Below are positions 23,738-34,236 of a stretch of 64,000 bases of DNA, in pieces. Source of the DNA: Agarophyton chilense (Eukaryota > Rhodophyta > Florideophyceae > Gracilariales > Gracilariaceae); assembly GCA_030374765.1 (NCBI GenBank), contig JARGXX010000080.1:2046001-2110000 (forward strand), written 5' to 3'. Position numbers and translations under genes: made by a program. The notes under the pieces are model-generated. The model ran no database searches. It saw nothing but the letters and a program-made list of their open reading frames with translations, and had not been told where the DNA came from. Every line of letters begins with the position of its first letter. The first letter of the stretch is position 1.

Positions 23738-24289
23738 GCTTAGTATTCTTGGTGCCCGCCTTGTCCGCCCTTTTTTCCCCGAATCTGAAGAAATTTTGGG
23801 TTCTGCTTGGTTGGTCGATTGAGTCGCTCGGGGAAAGTGAGGGAAATTGCTGATTCCGGGCGTCTCGGGAATATTTGTCACGCCCATCCCACGAATGTTC
23901 ATTGTACAAGGAAAGGGACGACTGTGACACTCTTCGTACGGTGATGTGAGTATTCGCTTCGTGGCCGGGTAGTGTTCTAAGAATAAGCGTTAAAGAGTCT
24001 GGAAATGGAGGCTTTGAACGTGTTCGCGCTGAGAAGCTGACGATGCCTAGCGGAAGCCAGAGCCCGATGTCTCATAAACGGAAATCGAAATCCGCCAGAA
24101 ATGCCATTTTCAACTTAACTCTGGTTGAACGAGCAGTGCGTTATTGGTTTATTCTGTCATCTCCCTAGCTCCGTGGGCACCTTTTGCTTCCGGAAGTATC
24201 TCAGGCGGTATGTTGACCCCGCCTTTCTTGAGCAGTGATGCCAGTTGCGGAAATATATCTCTATTTATCTCCGTTTCTAGAAACCAAGC

Positions 24290-24294
24290 AGTAC
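24290..24294. repeat. Left target-site duplication AGTAC
   Basis: AGTAC directly precedes the TGTAGAGC end of the inserted element and is matched by the right copy at 25190-25194. Removing the element and one copy restores continuous DDX23-like coding sequence. Confidence 0.88.
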
Positions 24295-25189
24295 TGTAGA
24301 GCAACGCCCAGTTAGGAGATACTTGAAGATGCAACTCATAGAATGAGGATTGAACCCTCCGAGGGTTATGATTATGATCCCCTCTACGGTGTGCTGAGGT
24401 GGCACTGTTTTCTGGTTATAAGGGATAATTCGGATGGCCCATGGTTTGATTGGCCCCGTGATACACGTGGCTTAATTTTGGCACCGATTTTCGGATATTT
24501 GTAGAACGTTGGACTTTTGGGCCCTGGTAGTGGGATCTCCACGTGTATGGCCCTGAGCAAGTGTGCACTACTGTAGAGTTTAGTTAGTGGGCCCTACTTA
24601 GGGAGGCGAGATCTGACAGTCCGAGCTCAAAGTAAAGGGGAACCAAGGTTGGTCTTCGATACCTTTAGAGGTTCTTCGTCGCCATCGTTTCGGCCTTACA
24701 ACCCGGAACGGGCGCTGGTTAGCAACGCCTGCGTAGGTACACGACTCTACTTGGAGAGTGCCCACGTTTGGGCTCCGTGCAACCACCCCCTTGGGACCGC
24801 TCAGACGACCTGCGTGCACGATACCCCGTGGGGGTTCTGCTTACTTGTTGCGTGCTTTTTGTGTCTCCTTTCGAGGACAGGTTTTCGCCCCTGTATTGGG
24901 TTTCTTTTGTTGTTTTGCCCCTTTTCTAGTTCTCGGGTCCGGTGCCTGTTAGTGCCCGACCCTCGCCCCGTTTTTCCTCTTCGCCGGATTTTCCCCCATT
25001 CTTTGGGATACCCATTCCCGATCCACGGTTTCTACCCCTCACCTCCGTCGGTACTGCCGGAATCCCCCGTGGGAGTTACACCCCACCCTACGGGTGGAAC
25101 GGAGGGCTCTGTCTCTGAGTCTGCCTCCCCCAGGGAGCAAGGCTTCGAACACCTTGAGAGCACTTCCCGTCGCCGGGTTTTGCTCCACA
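24295..25189. mobile_element. 895-bp TG...CA insertion, probably a solo LTR
   Basis: The inserted segment begins TGTAGAGCAACGCCC and ends with the complement of TGTGGAGCAAAACCC, so its ends are imperfect 15-base inverted repeats (12 of 15 match) with canonical TG...CA termini. It is flanked by a perfect 5-bp duplication AGTAC and splits the DDX23 pseudogene inside the segment after helicase motif VI. TG...CA ends with a 5-bp target duplication are the hallmark of LTR retrotransposon integration, and the lack of internal pol sequence suggests a solo LTR left by recombination. Insertion plus duplication adds 900 bp, so the host frame is unchanged across it. A 201-codon plus frame (24649-25254) crosses the right end and is probably incidental. 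A small non-autonomous element is the alternative. Confidence 0.85.
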
Positions 25190-25194
25190 AGTAC
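25190..25194. repeat. Right target-site duplication AGTAC
   Basis: AGTAC directly follows the CTCCACA end of the inserted element and is identical to the left copy at 24290-24294. Confidence 0.88.
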
Positions 25195-27270
25195 ATTTTT
25201 CACCAGCTCTCCCGTTACGTCCAATACGACGCGTATAAGCCTCAATTATCTTAAGTAGCTCAAAGTTAATCACGTGCTTCACGCCTTTCATTTCAATGCC
25301 CCTTGCAACCACATCGGTAGCAATAAGGACTCCAAATCCATCCGAACGGAAACCCTCAAAAGTTTTTTCTCTTTGCTCTTGAGATTTACCAGAATTCATA
25401 CGGACTGATCGTACAGCTGAATTAGTCTCTACGTAACGACAGATCATTTTGCATCCACTTCTTGTATTCGAGAACACCAGAATCGGAGCTTCCAAGGTTT
25501 CCAAAAGTTCAATAAAACGGCCTCGTCGCCGAGCTTACGAACTAAAGAATTCTATTCGTTTTTCAGAATTATCAGCTGCTTTTCCGGTCTCTCCCATCGT
25601 AATTACGACGGGATCCTTGAAATAGCTCCTCGTCATACGGTCAACAGCCGGCGACATTGTGGCACTGTACATGAAAGTTTGGCGGCCCTCCTCCGGTATG
25701 CATTCAAGAACTTGAGCTAGTTGTGGTTCAGAACCCATGTCAATCATTCTGTCTACTTCGTCAAGAATCAGGTAGTTGCAATTCTTAAGTGCAGTCATTT
25801 GCCGATCAAGTACGTCTACCATTCGTCCAGGTGTGCAGACAACAACATCACAAACAGCTTGAAGCGACATTGCCTGTACGTCCTTTTCTTTACAGCCAAT
25901 ACTTGCAACAACCCTGTATCTCATCGGATAAGTACACTTCTTTGCTTCAGTTACTATCTGTAGAGCATGTTCACGGGTTGGGGCTACTACTAAGGCGTAT
26001 AGACCGTTGCTTGCAATGGTTGCACTCATGGTCGGCATACTCATCAAGTGAACTATCATTGGCAACACAAATGCAGCAGTCTTTCAGGAACCTGTCTCGG
26101 CTAAACCAATTCAATCACGCTTTTCTAGCCCAATTGGAATCGATTCCATCTGTATCAGAATCGGTTGCTCCTATCTCACAACCCTCTTCATCAAGTCAAG
26201 TATCTTGGGCGGTAATCCAATTTCATCCCAATCTAGAACGGGATTGGGTGCTGGAGCATTAGACGAGCGAATAGTCATCAAGAAATCTTCCCGAAATGTG
26301 CGCCATTCACGGTCACTCTTCTGATCTCTAGGTTTCTTGGACCAATGTCGTGCATCACGCAGGTGGGAGCGAACAGATCCTTTGAAACCAAAAATATCAA
26401 ACATACCTCCTAAATGACCTCTCCCAAACTGCGGGACCTGTATACCCAATCGTTGAATGTCATCATCGGCTGGTGTGTCGTCAGACTCATACCAACCAAA
26501 GCGAAACATTTTGCAGGAACCGTTGGCTCAGTCTTACGGAAAGCACACGTCGCTATTGCATCCGTGTGCAAATGAGGGACACTCGGGGAAAGTTGTCGCA
26601 GGCGATGGAGCACCCTTGATGTAGAGTCGTCAAAGACAAAGAGGATTGATATTCGAAGCACATCGAAGAGTTGAGCCCTCTCGGAGAAAAGAGAATAATG
26701 GGTGCAGGGTGGGCATCTGCTGGAAAAGGAATTATATCATGGCATTGGTCAAAGCAGAGAAGAAGAGCAAACGACCCGTTTTCATTTTCTCGCACGGTTC
26801 ACTGAAAGCTCTCGGATTCTTACAGCTTCAGAAACAACCATGCCCCCAAGTGCCTGGAAAACCTAATCACTTTCGTTTTCTGTGTTGCCACTTAAACTAA
26901 GATGCCTGAGGATAGGTCGGTTCATCGTAGCCGATTCTGGAAAATCTCTCAAAGCTTGGGGTGTGGTTTGCGTCCTTCATTTTTATCAATTTATTATGTT
27001 CTTGTGAATCGGAAGGAAAGTATTTCATGAAAAGAAGGACAGAACAGGCGTGCACTCGCAATAAGGATTCTGATACGCTTAAAGGGGCGTCGGAAGCAAT
27101 GACCAATGTGAAAATGATAGGCACCGAGAAAATGTAAGGGTAATGGATAACGTTTCATTTGCCGACAAATTTAGCACTGCAGATTCAAAATTTCTCAATG
27201 TAGGTCGAAGAGGTGGTATTGGAATCCTGGAATGATTCAAGAGAGGTCCTAGGCTTACGAGTACCTTGTT

Positions 27271-28654
27271 TTGGTGTCGGACCGGTGCGGAAAGAGCATC
27301 CCGGTTGATTATCTTAAACTGGGAATGCAAACGCGTGGTGTGATACAATGTTTTGCGGTTTGGAAACGGTGCGACTCCCCTCGTCCGGTCGGTATTAAAT
27401 GGGGATGGGCTCCTGGCGGGCGGACCTTCTCTTCTTCATCTGCCACCAGAAAGCAGCTCAGAAGTTTCAACGACTTTCCCCGAAAGCCAGCCGTCTTCAA
27501 AAACGCTGATAAATTTGAGAAGCAGACAAGTCTCGGTAACTTTCCAAGACATTCGTAAAACTTGAAATGAAGAACGTTGACGCTGCAGCCAGGCTTGGTT
27601 AGAGTACTGGAAATGACAAGACAGTCAAGAGCGTGCCGAAGAAGGCAGATCCAGTGGAGACGGTCAACAATTTTAGAAAGAATCATTCACCAGGCGATTA
27701 CGTCGATTACGATCTCTACGGTCGTGAAGATATTCAGGCGCTTAGTGAAGTGAGCTGTGACGCCAACCAGACAAACGGTGGCGAAAATAGGAACCGTACC
27801 AGTTCCTCGAACAACTCGTCTCGGAAGGCATTCATGGTTCCAATGAATCAATTGGGAAAGAAGTCAGGAGCTACATCGCAAAGCTTTCTGGGACCATGAA
27901 GTGCCTCGGGAAACACAGTTTGGAGGCGACCAGAGAAGAACTAGAAACTCTTCTAAATCCGATCACTAACAAGAGCCACTTGCCGTCGCTTGAGAAATCG
28001 CAAGCAGCCCCTAGCAACCACCAACTGCTGGAGGATGATCTACCAGCCTTGGCAGAAGAAAAGCCTGTAGGCCAGCATCTGGGGCATCAACGACTTTCGG
28101 GTGCGCCACGCAATGAGGTGCCTGAAGATGAAGAGGTCGTGATGGAAAATGCGCCCGGTTGCCACGAAGAACGTGGCCTGGATGAGACTTCTCGCCGCGT
28201 GAAAAGTAAGATTGGCAGCGAAGAAGATATCTTGGTGGTGGGGAAGGGCACAATCGTTGGCAACCTTGTGAAGCGGCGGTCGACGGGTAGCTTCGTTTTT
28301 ATGGACCCAACGTCGATGAATGGAAAAGGTGGGGAATCGCCTGATGCCGCTACGACGAGAGAAAAGACTTTGAGCCATGCATCAAAATGGATTTCGATGA
28401 GCGATGCAAAGTCGAATGATCCAAAGGGTCCAATGATTCTCAAGTTGAGAAAGCAACAAGGTAGTTCAACGCCGATTGGGTCTATTAGTGTAGAGGCTCT
28501 GAAAAGCCTGTTTGATGAAGACGAACCGCAAACTGCCGGAAAGGCTTTCATTCTGGGTGGCTTTGAGAAACGGGATGTGCAGCCAAAAAAAGAGATAATA
28601 GCCGTACATCAATGTATCATAACATGTGCCATTGTGGTCTATTGCTCGGGTTGA
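27271..28654 (+). pseudogene. Unrecognised ORF pair, acidic/basic low-complexity protein
   Basis: Frames at 27271-27558, 27633-27899 and 27896-28654 follow one another on the plus strand with frame changes; the last two overlap by 4 bases. The 28-kb part (252 codons) is the second longest plus-strand frame in the window. It contains TREELETLLNPITNK, a Glu/Asp-rich stretch, VVGKGTIVGNLVKRRSTG and LKLRKQQGSSTPIGS. I recognise no domain. The stretch lies directly upstream of a dispersed repeat (28868-29105) shared with 40025-40260, so an element origin is likely. Frames in the opposite strand over the same sequence are treated as shadows. Confidence 0.4.
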
Positions 28655-28867
28655 AGTATTCTACGCGTGGAACACGTGGAACGGAAGAGAGAGAGAAGCA
28701 AGCGGCAAGGCGAGGCGTGAATATCAGTGGCGACGATGATAGCGGTGTTGGACGCCTTCGATGGCTGTCAGGGATGCAGAACGACTTGCAGTTGAGCGCA
28801 AAGATGGTGAGAGCGGGTTCTCTGGGAACAGTTTAGCAGCGTACGACAGCAGAAGTAATGGGTTTTG

Positions 28868-29105
28868 ATCTTCATTTGTTTTTCGTTTTCCATATAGCGC
28901 GCTTTAATGAACAAGAGATTACGACTGCAGCTTCCCATTGAAATGTTAATTGCCAACTAGTTCCCGTTTTTTAAATGAAGTTTTACTTAGAGCACTGAAA
29001 ACTGTGCACCCTTGAGCACTGAAACTGCAATGAAAATATAAATTAAAGAAGGTCTACGCCAAATATCTAATGATTCTTTAATTGCTTTGAGTTTTGCCTG
29101 GGCAC
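28868..29105 (+). repeat. Dispersed repeat, copy 1 (with 40025-40260)
   Basis: ATCTTCATTTG, CTTCYCATTGAA/CTTCTTATTGAA, AGTTCCC, ATAAATGAAGTT-like blocks, TGCAATGAAAATATAAATTAAA and TTTAATTGCTTTGAGTTTTGCCTGGG correspond in the same order to the sequence at 40025-40260. It has no ORF and is AT-rich. In the second copy it lies directly upstream of the element frame starting near 40255, so it may be the 5' untranslated or promoter part of that element family. Here the sequence downstream differs. Confidence 0.7.
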
Positions 29106-29478
29106 GCAACAAGTCTGCGTCCACGCTTTTGTAGAGCACTTTCCGCTCCCGCACTGCGGCGTGGGCTGGTGCGCTAGAATATTGCCATATTTCTAGAACT
29201 GTGTGCGTTCGCTTTAAATCTGTTCCTGAGTGTCCTTCCGCTGCTTCTGAAATGCATCAGCAAGCAGCTCTGCAGCGATCTAAAGTCGTCGTGGTTCATG
29301 CTGTTTTTCTTGTAAGCCGCCCTAAATTGACGTTCTTTCTCCTTCATGAGCATCTCGCGCATGACGAAGGAGGCCAATCTTATGTCAACACGTTCTCATT
29401 CTCCGGTGAATGAGCTTTTTTCTCCTCTTTCTCCTGCATTGATAGAAGACACTGGTTGAAAGACAATGGTGGACATAG

Positions 29479-30087
29479 TTAGTCAACCCGTGTGATGAAG
29501 TATGTACCTATGAAACGGTAGTCAACGGTATTTGTTTCATCCGTCACTAGAGGAGCAATATTCTTTTGGGGCTCTGTTGGAAAATGGAGAGAGGCATCAA
29601 CCGGACTTGTGACGTCACCACCATCGTCGGTACCAGCATCGTAAGCAATCAATCTACCAACTCTTCTCTTCATGAAATTACCCCTTCGCACTAACTTAAC
29701 GTTGCTGATCTGACGAATAATCGTCAGATGACTTGCCTCTTTGCATTTCGCTATCCCCACTGTCGTCCCCAGCGACAGCTTAATTACTACATGACAGATT
29801 CGTGGATGAGTCTGTAAAACCAATCACCCTTTCTTGTTTGGTAACCGCCGAATTATTGCGTAAATCTTCCAAGTCGGACGTGTGCGTACGGCTCAGAAGC
29901 TTTTCACGAATGTGCCCGCATTATCCGGTAAAGGTGACATCTTCCTTGACCGAGTGCCGCTGTTGTCACTAATCAGCGATAGTTTTCCAACTCCAGCACT
30001 CTCTTCAGTAGAGATTTGCAGCGCGGTCGCATCCAACGGCGAAGTGTTAACGTTTGAACACTTCTTTCTGCGATATCGACGAGTCAT
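29479..30087 (-). pseudogene. Unrecognised broken ORF, about 200 codons
   Basis: A single minus frame from 30087 to 29479 carries two in-frame stops and otherwise reads as protein, with MTRRYRRKKCSNVNTSPLD at the start and RQISNVKLVRRGNFMKRR near the middle, followed by an acidic segment. No known domain is visible. The plus frame at 29882-30091 is its shadow. Confidence 0.3.
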
Positions 30088-30224
30088 TTAGCGGGTTTAG
30101 CCGGGCTTCTGAAACGCGGTGCGGGCTACTGCTGCCCGCTTTATGCTGTCTGGCTCCCATGTTCCAGTTTTTCTTCTTCTCGTGTTTCCGAACTGGTGCT
30201 GCCGTATGAAAAGATGGATGGTTG

Positions 30225-30955
30225 TCATAGGTACCGGCGCGTACTGAGGCGGAGAATACTATTGAGGATTGAAGGTTGGGCCGTAAACTCGGTGCGTGTT
30301 AAATAGCCATGATATGGAGCTGGGCTCATTCCGAATGGGTTGGTTGCAGTTGGCGCAGCATGATCTATATTAGTTTTCTGTGGTTTGGCAATGTAGACAG
30401 GAAAGGGCATATGACCGAACGAATTACTGAAAGTGAGAGACACAGGTTGGCGCATAAGGAGACTGAGATGAGGACTGTATTGAGACACCGAGGATAGAAG
30501 AGCATAAGGGGACACGACGGCGGGAGCACCGGACTCCATGGAAGCATGGAAGGCGTTGCTCACGATTTCGCTAGGGAATGGCCATGGAGATTTACGAAAT
30601 TCATCACGGCTCGGGGCGTAAATGGCACAAGCAATCAAGAGTTTGTCTAGATGAATATCCGGCCACACATCTTTGGAAGGCGGAATCTCGAAATACTCAA
30701 ACAAAAGAATCCACCGCACGGTTGTTGTTGCAGGGTTTTGTGGCGGCGTACGTTGGGAAGTAACTTCTTGACAGATTCCATCACGAGGCGAGTGTTGCTC
30801 TTGTACTGCACATGAAACTGGCGAGCGTTAGTTTTAGAAACTGGTTCGATAGAAGAAACCGGAAGACGGGAAGAAATGGTGCTTCGACCGGTTGAACGCA
30901 TGGAAGCCGTAGTTGGGATGCATATAGGATCCCGATAAGACACATTGTCCGCAAG
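30225..30955 (-). pseudogene. Unrecognised broken ORF next to the PSMA2 fragment
   Basis: The minus strand reads as protein from about 30955, with RQFHVQYKSNTRLVMESVKK near 30790, and after a frame change continues as an open 164-codon frame (30719-30225) with KDVWPDIHLDKLLIACAIY and a Pro/Ser/Ala-rich C-terminal half (FGMSPAPYHGYL). I do not recognise it. Its right end abuts the PSMA2 fragment on the other strand, so the junction near 30955 may be an insertion boundary. Confidence 0.3.
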
Positions 30956-30959
30956 AAAG

Positions 30960-31195
30960 ACGGCATCCTCTTGCTGGTAGCAGGTTTCGATGGAGAAGGG
31001 CCCCAATTGTGCCAGATCGATCCCAGCGGCAGTTATTTTGCTTTGAAATCTAGGTTGATTGGAAAGAATAGGGTGGGTGCGAAAACCTTCTTTGAAAAGG
31101 GTAATTCCGATGATATGGAACTCGGAGATGCTATTTATACAGTTATTTTGACTCTTAACAAAGGCTTTGAAGGTAAGGTCATTGAAATAACATAA
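30960..31195 (+). pseudogene. Proteasome subunit alpha-2 (PSMA2) fragment
   Basis: The 20S proteasome alpha ring gates entry to the proteolytic chamber. The frame LLLVAGFDGEGPQL, DPSGSYFALKSRLIGKN, AKTFFEKGNSDDMELGDAIY and TVILTLNKGFEG matches alpha-2 from roughly residue 130 to 205 of about 234. The preceding segment (the RPFGVS strand) and all N-terminal residues are missing, and the C-terminus ends early after VIEIT with a TAA. There are no stops inside the fragment. It could be an exon of a real gene whose other exons lie outside similarity, but the sequence upstream belongs to an unrelated minus-strand frame, so a truncated copy is more likely. Confidence 0.85.
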
Positions 31196-32270
31196 AAGCG
31201 AAGGGTAGCGATGTAAACACAATCAATTGCTGGCAACGAGAAGTCCTTTCAGTGTCACCACATTGGCTTTTTTATACCTCTCCGTTCGGTCTTTACACAG
31301 AATCAGCCCTTATGCCGGTGCTTCCTCTTCTTCGAAGCTCATCTGCCGCTCCTTCATTCAAGTTTTTGTGTGTAAGATCCCCCGAAGTAATGTTTGTTGA
31401 TCCTCTCGAAACCCGTCGCAAACATTCCAGTATTTCTGCTCCACAAACTAGCCCGATGATCAAAGTACTTCGTTGCTGTATTCGCCATAAACTGACTCTT
31501 GTGAAATATAGAAGAATAGACATTCTTTTGACCAATCTCGTCATAATCATCAAGTTTGATATTATCTTCTCCGCTTAAAAGCATTCATTCCCAATTTCAA
31601 AATACTCGCCAAATTCGAAATCAAGACCTCTTCCCTTCTCCTCCTTCACTTTCAAGAGTTGGTGGAATATTTTCTTCGAGCACGCGCCGGAGAAAAGTTG
31701 AAACAACTCTAGAATGTATCCATTAATTCTTGTTAGCTCCTAAGAAGACCTTTTAACATTACCAGAAGTTTTGCGCCAGGTTTCTTCCCAACGAGATTCC
31801 CGAACTTCTCCTTTCCAGCTACATTGTTCAAAATGGCAAAGTATTCTTCTTCATGCAGATCTTTGCACCCTTCTTCAAGATGGTCTGCTCAAATTCATAA
31901 CGAACCAAGCGATGAGGATTTACTGATGATGTTGCACTCTTACGAAGTACGATAAGTATCATTACGTAGTCCAAAGATTCAAAGTTCGTCCTCTGCTGTT
32001 TTGCCACGATGAAAAATATAGACTAAACATCACAGTATAAATTTTTTATTCCTTGCAATTGATTCGAAAAAAGTTTTCTGTGAGCTTTACCGAAGAAAAC
32101 TATTTTAGGCCCTTTACAAACGAAGAAACAAAAAGCCATCAACTAATGTTCAAGTCTGTCATATTTCACATATCAATATTATACGTCATTTTTACTACAA
32201 AACAAATAATGTTTTACGAATTGCAAAATAGAAGAATATGTTTCACCAAATATAAACAAACATGACATAA
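31196..32270. other. AT-rich stretch, no supported gene
   Basis: Frames of up to about 108 codons at 31252-31584 occur on both strands but give no recognisable protein. From about 31950 the sequence becomes strongly AT-rich. Confidence 0.4.
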
Positions 32271-32298
32271 CTCTCTCTGTTTCAGATCCATTCTTATT

Positions 32299-32636
32299 TG
32301 CGCCATTTAATAAGCTGTCCATGTTTACCAACTTATGCGCCATTTTAGCTTCTTGCACATGGCGATTATTAGTTACACAAATGAACAATTCTTAATTCAT
32401 AATTTAGCCACCAGATGTGCGCCATTAATAAATGACAAATCTGAACGCTATTTATGACCTTTTCTTGACTTTTTTAATGGTGCAGAAGTTATGAGTATGG
32501 AGTTCATACACTATTTTTTTTGAATAAATGTGCCATTTCATTCTTCTACCATTTTCGGAATGTCATAGAAATATCTTTTTATACGCCATTTATGACAATA
32601 CGAACCACATAGACGCCATTTATACGCCATTTAGAG
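32299..32636 (+). repeat. Cluster of dispersed CGCCATTTA-like motifs
   Basis: Within about 340 bp the word GCGCCATT, ACGCCATTTA or a close variant occurs at 32301, 32338, 32420, 32530 (TGCCATTTC), 32584, 32613 and 32625. Several copies continue as TTTATGAC or TTAATAAATGAC. All are on the same strand with irregular spacing. No gene covers them. They could be a degenerate minisatellite, the end of an AT-rich element, or protein-binding sites. Confidence 0.6.
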
Positions 32637-33013
32637 CATTTGAGTTTTGCTAGGGAAGGATTTATATCCGATGCATATCTATCAGCCTGGTAACAAGAAA
32701 CACAAAGATCGACATCTGCCTTTGTAGCACAATAAAACTGCAATACTCAGCCATCAGCCTTGCAAGAATCGCAATGATATTCCAGCGGAGCCTTGGCGGG
32801 CCTGAAGGAAGTTGGTACCGTTTGACATTCAAGGCCTGAATCGTGAAGGCAACATTTCTAAGTGTCGGAACTCACAGAGCACCACTACGATCTCGTTTTG
32901 TAATCGTTACATCCACTTAATCAGCTCTACTCCCGGCATCGAGAAGCATCTGAATGCCAGATTTCTCATCCTGGAGTTTCAGGTTTAATACAGGAAAAGA
33001 GCATGGGGGTGGG

Positions 33014-33695
33014 TTAAAAAATGGAAAAGATGCATAGTTTATCAAACCACATTGTTTCAGGAATCCATATGCACTCGCAGTATAGAGCATGAATCACCGG
33101 ATAGATAACGCCTGGCTCCAGTACCGGAAAGTAACCCGGTGGGACCCTTCCGTAATGAGAAAATGATAAATTTCTAGATCTATCTGTAAGAATCTTGATT
33201 CTTCGATGCATAACTTCCAGAAAAGAACTCCAGGAGAGCACGTTGCTCGATGTCATGAACCGCATTCATTTAAAACCGTTTCGCGAAGGAAGGCATAAAG
33301 ACCCCGTCGCCAAAACGTATTCAAGAAGGTTAATTGCTCTTGTCACGAATTCAAAAGGCTTTGGTATTGCGCTTTCCCGTTTTTCTTTCGTCAGTGCCTT
33401 CATCGCTTGTAGCACCAGACTATTCAGATTTCGGACGCAGCGAATTACGTCTTGATTTTCGGTGCTTCGTTGTTCCTTGTGATTTGTCATACAAGTTTCG
33501 CTCACTATCAATTGATCGGAGCCCATCAAACCAAAACCCTTCTACGTCTCGTTCACCTTTTAATGCCTTTTCCTTGAATGCAAGAAGCTTCAGCAAGACT
33601 TTACAAACTCCTACAGAACCTGCTGTAGCGTTCACAATAGCTATTGACGGGCGGCAGCTGGGCGCACACCCGCTCCAACCGCAATTGCAACGCAA
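33014..33695 (-). pseudogene. Unrecognised broken ORF, about 220 codons
   Basis: A minus frame from 33529 to 33014 has one in-frame stop after PSRNGFK and otherwise reads as protein, with SHYGRVPPGYFPVLEPGVIY and ALYCECIWIPETMWF near the end. A second overlapping frame at 33695-33420 with KVLLKLLAFKEKALKGERD may be its upstream part after a frame change. No family is recognised. Confidence 0.3.
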
Positions 33696-33854
33696 TGCGC
33701 TCCCTCGAGATTCACATGGCGCGAGAGTGCACCAGCTCGATTCATTCGTTCATTTCTGTACTGTACTACAGACTCTATATTATATACAATCTATACACGT
33801 TGCTCTACCGTTTATTATGAAATTTTTTTCAGCGTGTGCTGAACTTATCCTGAA

Positions 33855-34236
33855 TTGCTAATGCGAAGCGCCTTCGCCGTGTCCTCGACGTTGCCACTTT
33901 CACCTCCTCCATCGTCTTCGCTTCCTCTACCGCCTTCAACCCCCTGCTTCCGCTTTGCTACCACCTTCGCAACCGCCACAGCCACCACCGCCGTCGCTTG
34001 CGGCGCCGCCTTCTTTGGGCTCGCGGCAATCGCTCGAATCCTTGTTGCGCAGGTCCACGAAAACGTCGCTGCAGGTGGTCGCCGATGAATTTGAGTGCAG
34101 CATCACCCGCTGATGCAACCTGCGCCAAAGCTGGCACGGGTTCGGGGCGGGGGAGCCGGATTGATGGCATATGAGACGCCTCCAGCGTCGGCATGGCTTC
34201 CGTTATCATCCTGGTGAGGTTCATGATGATGGTCAT
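33855..34236. repeat. Low-complexity Ser/Pro/Ala/Thr codon tract
   Basis: GCC/ACC/TCC-type triplets dominate, giving Pro/Ser- and then Ala/Thr-rich plus-strand frames and Gly- or Arg-rich minus-strand frames (GGGGCGGCEGG, RRRRRKRRR). The composition differs from the AT-rich flanks. It may come from a low-complexity protein segment, but the strand cannot be decided. Confidence 0.4.

Larger units (their letters stand above)
24149..26511 (-). pseudogene. DDX23/PRP28 spliceosomal DEAD-box helicase, broken
   Basis: PRP28/DDX23 helps exchange U1 for U6 at the 5' splice site. Reading leftwards in a single frame: FRFGWYESDDT and REWRTFREDFLMT with NPVLDWDEIGLPP (26509-26174), the Q-motif region, motif I (AETGS-stop-KT), APTREHAL (Ia), TPGRMVD (Ib), DEVD at motif II where DEAD belongs, and YSATMSP (III). 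After one stop come ILVFSNTRSG (IV), VLIATDVVARGIEM (V) and RRIGRNGRAGE (VI). After the inserted element the C-terminal tail AWFLETEINRDIFPQ continues at 24289-24149. Internal stops are at 26171-26173 (TAG), 26111-26113 (TGA), 26084-26086 (TGA, replacing a motif I Gly) and 25535-25537 (TAA). No frameshift is needed. The family's N-terminal basic region is missing. Confidence 0.92.

Noticed and set aside
24649-25254. 201-codon plus-strand frame as a protein gene
   Set aside because: It runs from inside the inserted TG...CA element across its right end into DDX23 sequence on the opposite strand, so it cannot be a native gene.
30647-31222. 191-codon minus-strand frame over the PSMA2 fragment
   Set aside because: Between 30970 and 31195 the plus strand encodes the clear proteasome alpha-2 sequence, so this part of the minus frame is a shadow. 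Only the part left of about 30955 is kept as a possible separate ORF.
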